From NCBI GenBank assembly GCA_964370395.1, contig CAYJIZ010000029.1:1-21117 (forward strand): a DNA stretch of 21,117 bases. The letters are read 5' to 3'. Made by a program: the position numbers and the translations under genes. The DNA comes from JBGUVL01 sp964370395 (GTDB lineage Bacteria; Bacillota_I; Bacilli_A; Erysipelotrichales; Erysipelotrichaceae). The notes beneath the pieces are model-generated. The model did not search any database and was not told the DNA's origin. It saw only the letters and a list, made by a program, of their open reading frames with translations. Shown in pieces: positions 7,930 through 14,208 of the stretch. Each line of letters begins with the position of its first letter. Positions within the stretch are counted from its first letter, which is position 1.

Positions 7930-8003
7930 TGGAGGTTCCTGCCGGATTTGAACCGGCGATCACAGAGTTGCAGTCTATTGCCTTACCACTTGGCTAAGGA
8001 ACC
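7930..8003 (-). tRNA. tRNA-Cys (anticodon GCA)
   Basis: Minus strand. Acceptor GGTTCCT (8003-7997) pairs with AGGAACC (7940-7934), discriminator T, encoded CCA (7932-7930). Anticodon loop CTGCAAC carries GCA; D-arm GCCAAGTGGTAAGGC is standard for tRNA-Cys. First gene of the pair, 5 nt ahead of tRNA-Leu. Confidence 0.95.
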
Positions 8004-8025
8004 ATATTTGCGCTTAGCATGATAA

Positions 8026-8054
8026 ATTATACGATAAATATATGTATTATGCAA
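8026..8054 (-). promoter_or_regulatory. Promoter of the tRNA-Cys/tRNA-Leu pair
   Basis: Minus strand TTGCAT (8054-8049), 17-nt spacer, perfect TATAAT (8031-8026). Start near 8019, 15 nt before tRNA-Cys. Confidence 0.85.
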
Positions 8055-8098
8055 GCGAATTTTCACAAATTAGCGAAACTTTGTGCTACCATTTTTTT

Positions 8099-8126
8099 CA
8101 AAAAAGAGCACAAGTATTTGCGCTCT
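8099..8126 (-). terminator. Terminator of the DeoR-family gene
   Basis: Minus strand AGAGC (8126-8122) pairs with GCTCT (8109-8105), extended by four inner pairs including one G-U, and followed by a T-run. The stem overlaps the stop codon. Confidence 0.8.
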
Positions 8127-8886
8127 AATCTATCACTACTACAAAGTTGTCCGGAAGCTGAATATCACCACTTACATACGTTGTATAAACAGCATCGAAA
8201 TCATCAGTTTGCGCAAAGCGACAAAACCCCTTCACATTCAATTTATTCGATTCAATCAACAAGTAATTATGCAACGAATTTTTCATTGCAATTTCTTTTA
8301 ACTCCCTTGTTTGCATTTCCGCAGTATAGGCTTGCCCCTCAAAGTGGTCTACCCCTGCACAACCAATAAATGCATGGTCAAAATTATACAAGCGCAATGT
8401 ATTTTGCGCTACTGGTCCTTCACTCATCCGATACTTCACATTAAACATACCACCAATGATAATGATCTCAGCTCTAGGATTATGCACACGAGCCGCAATC
8501 ATATGATTATGAGTCACAATTTTTATCGGTCTATTTGCCAGATAATCAATCAATGGAACCAGCGTTGTCCCACCATCAAGAAAGACACACTCTCCATCTT
8601 TTACTACTTCACTTGCTTTTTTACACAATAAATCCTTCGCATCGTAATTAATTTCAAGACGATCGCTCATCGAAGTTTCTGCCATCTCAGTTAAAATATT
8701 TCCATATCCAACTTTAACAGCTCCACCATAGACACGCGTTACATACTTCTCTTCTTCCAACTCCATTAAATCACGACGTATTGTTGTTTCTGAAATATTT
8801 AACTCTTGCGCAATATCCTTTACTTGAATCGTTCCATTTTGATTTAAGCGATTCAATAAAAACATTTTTCTCTCTGTAGATAACAT
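8125..8886 (-). CDS. DeoR/GlpR-family transcription repressor
   Basis: 253 residues, the normal length for the family. The N-terminal DeoR winged helix is residues 1-57, with IQVKDIAQELNISETTIRRD as the recognition region and YGGAV after it. Residues of about 75-235 form the DeoRC phosphosugar-sensing domain (ribose-5-phosphate isomerase-like fold), with FLDGGTTL and IIIIGG. Such proteins normally repress a sugar operon and release DNA on binding a sugar phosphate. Here no sugar genes adjoin it, so the target is unknown. Ribosome site GATGAGGTGAAGT before ATG 8886. Confidence 0.88.
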   Translation of the reverse strand: MLSTERKMFLLNRLNQNGTIQVKDIAQELNISETTIRRDLMELEEEKYVTRVYGGAVKVGYGNILTEMAETSMSDRLEINYDAKDLLCKKASEVVKDGECVFLDGGTTLVPLIDYLANRPIKIVTHNHMIAARVHNPRAEIIIIGGMFNVKYRMSEGPVAQNTLRLYNFDHAFIGCAGVDHFEGQAYTAEMQTRELKEIAMKNSLHNYLLIESNKLNVKGFCRFAQTDDFDAVYTTYVSGDIQLPDNFVVVID

Positions 8887-8908
8887 ACTTCACCTCATCA
8901 CCAAATTA

Positions 8909-8928
8909 ATATACTAAAACAAGTATAT
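8909..8928. promoter_or_regulatory. Inverted repeat upstream of the DeoR gene, candidate operator
   Basis: ATATACT (8909-8915) and AGTATAT (8922-8928) are perfect inverted arms with a 6-nt spacer. On the minus strand the TATACT of one arm can serve as the -10 of the DeoR gene, so binding there would shut off transcription. Self-repression is inferred. Confidence 0.5.
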
Positions 8929-9011
8929 CATATTTGCATTTCTTTTTTTATCAAATCGAACAAATCTATCGATTTATAGGCATTTTAGACAAAAAATAAA
9001 CACGCTAACTA

Positions 9012-9040
9012 TTACCAAAAAACAAAAAGAATGCTATAAT
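9012..9040 (+). promoter_or_regulatory. Promoter of the nucleoid-protein gene
   Basis: TTACCA (9012-9017), 17-nt spacer, perfect TATAAT (9035-9040). The GAGAGGT ribosome site lies shortly before ATG 9077. Confidence 0.65.
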
Positions 9041-9076
9041 AACATCCTGTAAAACAAGCATTGAGAGGTAACCAAT

Positions 9077-10063
9077 ATGATATCAATCACCAAAGCAATC
9101 CTACATTCCATGGATGCACAAACACAACAATATTACTGTAGTAGCGAAGCTTTAGTTTTGGATGTCGCAATTTGCGAATATATCTTAAAACACGTTGAAA
9201 AAGCCAGACACATCAACAATGCCCAAAACGGGAAATTCAAACTAACAAGTAACTTACTTGAACAAGTAAAACAATACGACGATGCAAAATTCATTTCACT
9301 TAGTAAGGAAATCGCTAACACTTGGTTTGGTGCCTATATGGAAGCTCTTCGTTATGTTGATATGAACTTATTATTTGTTGAATTTGTAGAAGAAGACACA
9401 AAATACTTCGCCGCTTTACAATTCAAAAACAAAAGTGGTTACATCCGCGCTACCAAACGAAGTGAAGGAAGCATCATAAACGAAATTGTAACTTACAATG
9501 AACTTCTTCCTTCCCTATCACAAAGTGTCGACGAATTCTTCATCATTAACTTAGAAGATCACTCTATCCTTTTAAAAGAAGAAAAAAAATACATCAATGC
9601 AGAAGATGAACTATTACTATCAGACATCATTTTATATTGCGATATTGAAATGTCGATGAAAGATTCTATCACTACCATCAACCAAATTGTTTCTAAGGTA
9701 TCTAGCGAGCTTGATGAAGACATTTTAGACAACACGTTAAAAGTGAAACGTTTATTAAAATCTTGCGTGGAAACAGACCAAGAATTAGAAGTGAAAGATA
9801 TCTGTCCTGTTGCTTTCCCCAACAATAAAAATTTTGAGGAAAAGTTTGAATCAATGGTTTTGGAAGCCAAACTACCTCAAAATATTCCACTACAAGCAAA
9901 AGTACCTCCAGGTGTACGTCGTCACAAGATCAGAACGGACGTTGGAATTGAAATCACTATCCCTGTTGATTATGCCGATAGTAAAGAAACGTTCAACATC
10001 ATTGATAACAGCGATGGAACCGTTACTATTGAACTTCGCCATGTTGGAAAAATATTAAAGTAA
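9077..10063 (+). CDS. Nucleoid-associated protein, NdpA/YejK family
   Basis: 328 residues, close to the family's usual 320-350. Features of the 37-kDa nucleoid-associated family (PF04245) are visible: an early CSSEALVLD segment, the core ANTWFGAYMEALRYVDMNLLFVEF about residues 81-104, YFAALQFKNKSGYI (about 109-122), and a C-terminal hydrophilic region. These proteins bind the bacterial nucleoid; their precise function is not well defined. Single-gene unit with its own promoter, 100 nt before the tRNA-Leu promoter region. No terminator stands out after it. Confidence 0.85.
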   Translation: MISITKAILHSMDAQTQQYYCSSEALVLDVAICEYILKHVEKARHINNAQNGKFKLTSNLLEQVKQYDDAKFISLSKEIANTWFGAYMEALRYVDMNLLFVEFVEEDTKYFAALQFKNKSGYIRATKRSEGSIINEIVTYNELLPSLSQSVDEFFIINLEDHSILLKEEKKYINAEDELLLSDIILYCDIEMSMKDSITTINQIVSKVSSELDEDILDNTLKVKRLLKSCVETDQELEVKDICPVAFPNNKNFEEKFESMVLEAKLPQNIPLQAKVPPGVRRHKIRTDVGIEITIPVDYADSKETFNIIDNSDGTVTIELRHVGKILK

Positions 10064-10113
10064 ACACACTTGCAGCTACGAGTATTTTTTTCCTATAATC
10101 CCTCGAAAAAATA

Positions 10114-10141
10114 TTGCATTTTATATTCATTATGCTATAAT
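10114..10141 (+). promoter_or_regulatory. Promoter of tRNA-Leu(UAG)
   Basis: TTGCAT (10114-10119), 16-nt spacer, perfect TATAAT (10136-10141), matching the other tRNA promoter in the window. It lies upstream of the partial tRNA copy, so both copies would be in one transcript starting near 10148. Confidence 0.8.
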
Positions 10142-10160
10142 AATAAAGCATTATAAAGTG

Positions 10161-10207
10161 CACACACGCGGGTGTGGCGAAATTGGCAGACGCACCAGAC
10201 TTAGGAT
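10161..10207 (+). repeat. Partial tRNA-Leu copy (5' half), direct repeat
   Basis: Positions 10161-10207 repeat 10243-10289 with one mismatch over 47 bp, offset 82. The copy contains the acceptor 5' strand, D-arm and anticodon loop of tRNA-Leu(UAG), then diverges exactly after TTAGGAT. It lacks the variable arm, T-arm and 3' acceptor strand, so it cannot make a tRNA. Confidence 0.9.
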
Positions 10208-10249
10208 ATAGTCGGTAAAGTCATCCTTACAACTGAATAGTTCACACAT

Positions 10250-10332
10250 GCGGGTGTGGCGAAATTGGCAGACGCACCAGACTTAGGATCTGGCGGGCAA
10301 CCGTGGGGGTTCGAGTCCCTTCACCCGCACCA
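10250..10332 (+). tRNA. tRNA-Leu (anticodon UAG), integration site of the mobile element
   Basis: Acceptor GCGGGTG (10250-10256) pairs with CACCCGC (10322-10328), discriminator A, encoded CCA (10330-10332). Anticodon stem CCAGA/TCTGG displays UAG. Long variable arm and TTCGAGT T-loop are intact. The integrase gene begins its 3' end 218 nt beyond, so the tRNA 3' end probably serves as the attachment site and is restored by the element. Confidence 0.95.
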
Positions 10333-10345
10333 GTTGTTGCAAGTA

Positions 10346-10385
10346 CTCTCAAACCCTTTAAACAAAGGAGTTTGGGAGTTTTTTT
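10346..10385 (+). terminator. Terminator after tRNA-Leu
   Basis: CTCTCAAACCCTTT (10346-10359) pairs with AAAGGAGTTTGGGAG (10364-10378), with one bulge and one G-U, followed by seven T residues. Confidence 0.85.
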
Positions 10386-10430
10386 ATACTCTTTTTTTAA
10401 ATTCGGTTTTTTGCAATGTTTTAGTTTTTA

Positions 10431-10552
10431 GTCATCTTCAAAAAACTAGTGTGTCTGTCATTACCTTTTGACCGACTATTTTTTTTAAAGGCGTTTTTCA
10501 GGGAGTCATCTTAATAGTCATCATTTCATCAAGATTTCTTCTTTGTCATCTT
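10431..10552. repeat. GTCATCWT boxes, candidate integrase arm-binding sites
   Basis: GTCATCTT occurs at 10431-10438, 10505-10512 and 10545-10552, and GTCATCAT at 10517-10524, all in the same orientation between the tRNA and the integrase. Repeated short boxes at the end of an element beside int are typical of arm-type sites bound by the integrase N-terminal domain. A related AGTCATCCTTA is at 10219-10229, between the two tRNA copies. Confidence 0.6.
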
Positions 10553-11708
10553 ATGAAAAGGCATCTAATATTACATTCGCTGACTTTTGTTTGCTATCAA
10601 CACTTAGGTGCGTATAGATATTTGCGGTAGTCCCAATGTCTGAATGCCCTAGCCATTCCTGTATTTCTTTTAGTGGTATTCCACATTGAAATAGCAAAGA
10701 CGCGCATGAATGTCGCAAATCGTGAAACCGTATATCTTTTAATTTGTTTTTACGAATAACTGAGCCTTTGAAGTTGTCAGTTATATATGCTGGTTTAATC
10801 CTATCTCCGATTTCATTCACATATACATAATCAATATAATCATTCATATAGCAATCGCCACAAAGCATTTTATAGCGTTCTTGTTTCTTTTTCATTCTTA
10901 AAAGCATTTCTTCTATCGGTCGAATAAGTGGTAATGTACGAATACTTTCCTCTGTTTTACCACGATCTTTTTCAACTACAACTACTTTATCATCTAAAGT
11001 AAATTGCGTAACGGTATGACCTATCCTAAATACTTTATTTTTAAAATCAAATGCACTCCATTTAAGACCAACAATCTCACTTCTTCTTAAACCATAATAA
11101 GATGCCATCTTCACTGCGAACTCTATTCTTTGACCTTTCACAATTTCAAATAGATGATTTAATTCTTCTTTGTCGTAAATATCGCCTCTATACTTTTTCT
11201 TCTTAGGCTTTTCAACATAGTCTGTAGGGTTTTTCACAATCATATCTGTTCTTACTGCATGTTTCAATGCCATGTGTAAATTGGCGTGCCTACGAAGAAC
11301 AGTGTTCCCTGAAATACCTTCTACATTAATACAGTAGTTATAATACTCTTGAATATGGCGATTATTAACCTCTATGAGTTTTAATTTCATTGGTTCGAAA
11401 TAAGGTATAATTCTTCTTTTAATTACGAGTAAATAGGCTGAGTACGTTGATAATTCTACTTTTAATTTAATCATTTCTAACCATTCAAGCAAATAATCAG
11501 TAAATAATAATTCTTCATCTTTTACTTGTTGTGATGGCAATTTAAAATTCTTTCTTGCCTCTAACAATAACGCCTCTGCTTTCTTTTTGTTTCCTTTAAT
11601 AGAAAGCCCTGTACATTTCGTTTTAATTTTTCTTTTCCCACTATCGTCTTTATAATCAAGTACAATATGGAATTTCCCATCTTTCTCTCTTAGATGTCCT
11701 GCAATCAT
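10551..11708 (-). CDS. int: Tyrosine recombinase (integrase)
   Basis: 385 residues, full length and apparently active. N-terminal arm-binding domain (1-60), SAM-like core-binding domain (about 65-165, DYLLEWLEMIK...LSTYSAYLLVIKRRI) and catalytic domain (about 175-385). All catalytic residues are present: Arg208 in GLRRSE, Lys251 in the beta-hairpin, His329 and Arg332 in FHDLRH, His355 in LGHSDIGTT, and the nucleophile Tyr365 in NIYTHL. It resembles Tn916/phage-type integrases. Its 3' end faces tRNA-Leu(UAG), the usual layout for insertion into a tRNA gene. Confidence 0.95.
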   Translation of the reverse strand: MIAGHLREKDGKFHIVLDYKDDSGKRKIKTKCTGLSIKGNKKKAEALLLEARKNFKLPSQQVKDEELLFTDYLLEWLEMIKLKVELSTYSAYLLVIKRRIIPYFEPMKLKLIEVNNRHIQEYYNYCINVEGISGNTVLRRHANLHMALKHAVRTDMIVKNPTDYVEKPKKKKYRGDIYDKEELNHLFEIVKGQRIEFAVKMASYYGLRRSEIVGLKWSAFDFKNKVFRIGHTVTQFTLDDKVVVVEKDRGKTEESIRTLPLIRPIEEMLLRMKKKQERYKMLCGDCYMNDYIDYVYVNEIGDRIKPAYITDNFKGSVIRKNKLKDIRFHDLRHSCASLLFQCGIPLKEIQEWLGHSDIGTTANIYTHLSVDSKQKSANVILDAFS

Positions 11709-11773
11709 TTTATCATTCTCCTTTCGCTAACCTATGTATCTTTATTTCTAGTAAGCCCTCATATCATAAACGT

Positions 11774-11810
11774 AAAAAGAGAATTGCACCAATGTGCGAA
11801 TTCTCTTTTT
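11774..11810. terminator. Strong bidirectional terminator between xis and int
   Basis: AAAAAGAGAATT (11774-11785) pairs with AATTCTCTTTTT (11799-11810), extended by GCAC/GTGC around a CAAT loop. It has T residues on both sides, so xis transcripts would normally stop before int; int expression would then need read-through or its own promoter. Confidence 0.85.
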
Positions 11811-11820
11811 ACATATTTGA

Positions 11821-12018
11821 CTATTTGAGATTCAGGTAACTCATAATATGTGCTTTAGGAATATAATAAACTCGACCAATTTTAAAATGTTGTATCTGAT
11901 TTTCCTGCAACAATTTTCTACCAGTCTTGATATTTATTCCACCAAGCATTTCACACATTTCCTGTACATTCACTACATCAGAAAAGTTAGAAAATCTCAT
12001 AACTTTTTCTTTATTCAT
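11821..12018 (-). CDS. xis: Excisionase-like MerR-type HTH protein
   Basis: 65 residues. VNVQEMCEMLGGINIKTGRKLLQEN is a winged-helix DNA-binding segment and HFKIGRVYYIPKAHIMSYL the wing and C-terminal strand, the HTH_17/excisionase layout used by Tn916 Xis and phage factors. It directs the integrase toward excision by bending attachment-site DNA (family knowledge). Starts 5 nt after the mazF stop. Confidence 0.8.
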   Translation of the reverse strand: MNKEKVMRFSNFSDVVNVQEMCEMLGGINIKTGRKLLQENQIQHFKIGRVYYIPKAHIMSYLNLK

Positions 12019-12023
12019 GATGT

Positions 12024-12392
12024 TTACAAAAATACAGGATGAGTAATACCTAAACTAATCAATAGTCTTTCATTTACAAATTGCATATCTTCTTCATCTA
12101 ATTTTCCTACGTAGGACATTAAACGCATTCTATCAATCGTTCTTATTTGTTCTAACAATACAATAGAATCCATTTTTAAGCCCACTGAAGACGAAATAAG
12201 CAAATGTGTTGGTAAATTGTGCTTAGCATAAATTTGACCTGTAAGAGCTGCGACAATGAGGGTAGGACTATGCCGATTTCCAATATCATTCTGGATTACT
12301 AGCACTGGTCGTACACCACCTTGTTCACTACCTAAAGATGGATCAAGATCAGCATAATAAATTTGACCTCTTAACACAGAAATAGGTGTCAT
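12024..12392 (-). CDS. mazF: MazF/PemK-family endoribonuclease toxin, no visible antitoxin
   Basis: 122 residues from ATG 12392, chosen because AAAGGAGG lies 7 nt upstream; an upstream in-frame GTG at 12410 overlaps that site. Motifs are standard for MazF: RGQIYYADLDPSLGSEQGGVRPVLVIQND, quoted here as the first beta-strands (RGQIYYADL, GSEQGGVRPVLVIQN), then IVAALTG, LLEQIRTID. Mg-independent mRNA-cleaving activity is expected. No MazE-like gene is present: the preceding gene encodes a resolvase-like protein and the following gene the excisionase. It may act to stabilise the element or serve in element regulation. Confidence 0.88.
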   Translation of the reverse strand: MTPISVLRGQIYYADLDPSLGSEQGGVRPVLVIQNDIGNRHSPTLIVAALTGQIYAKHNLPTHLLISSSVGLKMDSIVLLEQIRTIDRMRLMSYVGKLDEEDMQFVNERLLISLGITHPVFL

Positions 12393-12408
12393 ACTTTTTC
12401 CTCCTTTC

Positions 12409-12430
12409 ACATATCAAAAAACAGATATGT
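12409..12430. promoter_or_regulatory. Inverted repeat before mazF
   Basis: ACATATC (12409-12415) and GATATGT (12424-12430), 7-bp arms with an 8-nt spacer, immediately upstream of the mazF ribosome site. Possible operator or small RNA hairpin; weak by itself. Confidence 0.35.
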
Positions 12431-12434
12431 AAAA

Positions 12435-12457
12435 AGCAGTTCATCATTAGAACTGCT
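12435..12457 (-). terminator. Terminator of the resolvase-like gene
   Basis: Minus strand AGCAGTTC (12457-12450) pairs with GAACTGCT (12442-12435), then a T-run (A-run 12431-12435). Confidence 0.8.
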
Positions 12458-12466
12458 TCATTAAAT

Positions 12467-12781
12467 TTATGAATTACCAATTTCAATGATAGACACTCCA
12501 CATGCATTGCAAAACAGTTCAAACTCCTCTAGCAAATCATTGTCACTACAAATTCTCGTTCGACTTGTCACTAAAAGAATATCAATTGAATGTCTTCTTA
12601 TTTCAGTAAACAACGACCTCATCCCAAATGTATCAAGACCTTTTATATATGATATTTCTTTTAAAACACCAACTACTTCATGGTTATGTTTTTTTGCATA
12701 ATTGCTTAATCTGTTTTTTTGGTAGTCTATAATATATTTTTCAAAATATATAGACGAACTACATAATATCCATACTTTCAT
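12467..12781 (-). CDS. Small resolvase-like (serine recombinase N-terminal) protein
   Basis: 104 residues, only the N-terminal resolvase fold. IDYQKNRLSNYAKKHNHEVVG and IDILLVTSRTRICSDNDLLEEFE followed by CGVSIIEIGN match the Q-x-x-x-L-x-x-YA helix and the 'D-x-LLV-x-x-x-x-R' segment of serine recombinases. The family's nucleophile serine could be one of the SSS cluster at 8-10 (WILCSSSIYF). No DNA-binding C-terminal domain is present, so it is unlikely to recombine DNA alone and may be an accessory or regulatory derivative. Ribosome site AAAGGAG before ATG 12781. Confidence in the fold is moderate. Confidence 0.65.
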   Translation of the reverse strand: MKVWILCSSSIYFEKYIIDYQKNRLSNYAKKHNHEVVGVLKEISYIKGLDTFGMRSLFTEIRRHSIDILLVTSRTRICSDNDLLEEFELFCNACGVSIIEIGNS

Positions 12782-12799
12782 ATTTCAAACTCCTTTCGT

Positions 12800-12848
12800 A
12801 TGTAAAAACAGATTTAAAAGAACACAATTTGTTTCTATCTAAATCTGT
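12800..12848 (-). terminator. Terminator at the end of the structured region
   Basis: Minus strand ACAGATTTA (12848-12840) pairs with TAAATCTGT (12816-12808), 9 bp, followed by TTTTTAC. The 23-nt loop can partly pair with itself. It lies before the resolvase-like ORF, so that ORF probably needs its own promoter or read-through. Confidence 0.7.
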
Positions 12849-13165
12849 CTCGTAATATAAATTGTTTTTATTATTCCTGTCCCAAAACAAAGGAATCATT
12901 AAACGAACATTAGCAGTGTTCTCACTGGAATTTCACCACGCCCATTCAAGGACGCACATTATGTGGAGTATCATTATCCCTATTTAAAATCATCGCCATA
13001 AGATTGCTACTCTCACTATAACTTTATATTTCTCGCTCATACATATTTGTCGTCATGGCGTATAAGTTAAAAGGCTTAATCAAAAAGGAACGTATTTAAT
13101 GATTGTTATTCGTTTTTCAAAGATCAGTAGAAGGAGGCTCAGTGCTCCTCATTATCTACCGACCG
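12800..13165 (-). ncRNA. Candidate structured RNA (or transfer-origin) region
   Basis: A gene-free stretch of about 370 nt, on the minus strand between the sigma-like gene and the resolvase-like gene. Long-range helix: 13104-13095 pairs with 12903-12894 over 10 perfect bp, enclosing about 190 nt. Inside it lie CGCCATGA (13060-13053) with TTATGGCG (13001-12994), CGTCC (12954-12950) with GGGCG (12943-12939), and CAGTG-AGAA-CACTG (12927-12914). Outside it, GGTCGGTAG (13165-13157 region) pairs with CTACTGATC, with GAGG/CCTC nested, and ATTCCT/AGGAAT (12896-12873). It ends at a terminator at 12848-12808. I do not recognise a family. Independent pairing on this scale argues for a folded RNA or an origin with multiple hairpins. 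Confidence 0.55.
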
Positions 13166-13191
13166 AAATAAATAAATTTAACAACCAAAAA

Positions 13192-13638
13192 TTAAAATTT
13201 CTTTTTCATTTCACTTAATATCTTCTTTTTTTTCTTATTAACTGCTTGTTGGCTTATCCCTAATTCATCAGCAATTTCTTTTTCCGATTTTCCTTCATAG
13301 AATAAATCGATAATAAGCTTTTTATCCAAATAAGATAATTCCTCAATAATATGTAAAAGAGGGTCTATATAATTATTAAAATCTTCTGAACTGTTGTTAT
13401 GTATAGCCAATTTATCTAGCATTGTTTCATTATCAGATATTGGCATATCATAACTTATTAGTTCATTTTTAATATCTCTTCTCATATCCCTTAATTGTTT
13501 TTGATAGGAATTATGACAAACAAGATATACATCTTTACTTACTTCTATTATTTCTTTACCTATTTTTAAATAGTATTTTGTTGTGCCATTTTCTATATTA
13601 GCACGTGTGAAAAAATCATTCTTTTTATAGTCATTCAT
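13192..13638 (-). CDS. Sigma-70 region-4-like protein of mobile elements (Tn916 Orf7-like)
   Basis: 148 residues. The C-terminal helix-turn-helix (about 92-146) reads LDKKLIIDLFYEGKSEKEIA then DELGISQQAVNKKKKKIL, the sigma region 4 signature found in Tn916 Orf7 and related ICE-borne regulators. No region 2 is evident, so it is a sigma-like regulator rather than a full sigma factor. It is the first gene of the minus-strand integration module. ATG 13638 follows AGGAGG closely. Function within the element (turning on excision genes) is inference. Confidence 0.75.
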   Translation of the reverse strand: MNDYKKNDFFTRANIENGTTKYYLKIGKEIIEVSKDVYLVCHNSYQKQLRDMRRDIKNELISYDMPISDNETMLDKLAIHNNSSEDFNNYIDPLLHIIEELSYLDKKLIIDLFYEGKSEKEIADELGISQQAVNKKKKKILSEMKKKF

Positions 13639-13649
13639 GTTTTATACCT

Positions 13650-13679
13650 CCTAGTGATTTGACTTGCAAAAGCACTAGG
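13650..13679 (-). promoter_or_regulatory. Hairpin that covers the ribosome site of the sigma-like gene
   Basis: CCTAGTG (minus 13679-13673) can pair with CACTAGG (13656-13650). The right arm runs into the AGGAGG ribosome site, so folding would hide it. It may instead be a DNA operator. Confidence 0.5.
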
Positions 13680-13705
13680 AAGGGGGTGGTCTAACAAAAA
13701 ACATT

Positions 13706-13738
13706 AAAAAAGTCCCACTTAAATTTATTAAGCAGGAC
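13706..13738 (-). terminator. Intrinsic terminator, second after agrD
   Basis: Minus strand GTCCTGCTTAA (13738-13728) pairs with TTAAGTGGGAC (13722-13712) in an 11-bp stem (two G-U) followed by six T residues. It insulates agrD from the sigma-like gene. Confidence 0.8.
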
Positions 13739-13790
13739 GCATTATTTAGAATTATAGAAATATGTATAGAATCATTCATATTATAAAAAC

Positions 13791-13825
13791 ATAAAAATCA
13801 GAAGAAATAATCTTCTGATTTTTAT
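13791..13825 (-). terminator. Terminator of agrD
   Basis: ATAAAAATCAGAAG (13791-13804) pairs perfectly over 14 bp with CTTCTGATTTTTAT (13812-13825), 7-nt loop. Lies just after the agrD stop. Confidence 0.85.
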
Positions 13826-13835
13826 AGCATTACTT

Positions 13836-13979
13836 TTAATTTTTGAATCTTTGCAGACTTTCTGGCTCCTTATCTTGACCAAGGATTAACATGCAACAAC
13901 TATTCACAGTATAAATCGTTAAAAAAGTTAGCATAATACCAAATAATTGAAACATATTCGTTTTTACTTTGTTTAGCAT
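13836..13979 (-). CDS. agrD: AgrD-like cyclic autoinducer peptide precursor
   Basis: 47 residues from ATG 13979, with GGGAGG 7 nt upstream. It has the three-part AgrD structure: an N-terminal amphipathic/hydrophobic leader (MLNKVKTNMFQLFGIMLTFL), a Cys-containing core (NSCCMLILG) and a charged tail (QDKEPESLQRFKN) matching the 'xPKxPxxL' recognition tail of AgrD proteins. Aligned with Listeria AgrD, the ring would be Cys29 plus four residues (CMLIL), or Cys28 plus four (CCMLI), both very hydrophobic. AgrB cuts the tail and closes the thiolactone. It is alone on the minus strand and divergent from agrB, unlike the usual agrBDCA order. Confidence 0.85.
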   Translation of the reverse strand: MLNKVKTNMFQLFGIMLTFLTIYTVNSCCMLILGQDKEPESLQRFKN

Positions 13980-14055
13980 ATATGTTCCTCCCTTTAAATA
14001 TACTCTAATCTTTTTCTTCTTTTTTTTAAAGAGCATTTGAGTTAGATACATTTCT

Positions 14056-14088
14056 CATGCTTAAATTGGACAAGCATCACGCTTAAAT
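14056..14088 (-). promoter_or_regulatory. Direct repeat upstream of agrD, candidate LytTR (AgrA) binding site
   Basis: CATGCTTAAAT (14056-14066) and CACGCTTAAAT (14078-14088) are 11-bp repeats with one mismatch at a 22-bp period. Read toward agrD each is ATTTAAGCRTG. Tandem repeats two helical turns apart upstream of the regulated promoter are the LytTR pattern (AgrA, ComE). A related CAATTTAAG lies at 14141-14149 facing the other way. The exact -35/-10 of agrD is not clear to me. Confidence 0.6.
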
Positions 14089-14119
14089 GAATATAAATAA
14101 CCAAATAATAAAAATAACG

Positions 14120-14181
14120 GTTATATATAACTTATATTATCAATTTAAGGCAATTATATGTTTTAGATATAGAAATATAAT
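14120..14181 (+). promoter_or_regulatory. Promoter and palindrome for the regulator/agrB operon
   Basis: Perfect TATAAT at 14176-14181, with no good -35 upstream, which would suit an activated promoter. A perfect palindrome, GTTATATATAAC (14120-14131), lies about 45 bp upstream and is a candidate site for one of the two Xre regulators. Confidence 0.5.
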
Positions 14182-14208
14182 ATGAGCATAGCCAAAAGGA
14201 GGGGTTTT

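Noticed and set aside
8019..8631. Plus-strand open frames overlapping the DeoR gene
   Set aside because: Antisense shadows of the repressor, with no ribosome site.
10161..10207. Second functional tRNA-Leu gene
   Set aside because: It stops in the anticodon arm; variable arm, T-arm and 3' acceptor strand are absent.
12920..12950. GGTGAAATTCC on the minus strand resembling part of an FMN or cobalamin riboswitch
   Set aside because: The rest of either consensus is missing, and the downstream genes are a resolvase-like protein and toxin, not vitamin genes.
13980..14051. Longer N-terminus of AgrD from ATG 14051
   Set aside because: The extra segment is a translation of the leader through the GGGAGG ribosome site (Lys-rich run, KGGTY); ATG 13979 fits AgrD length.
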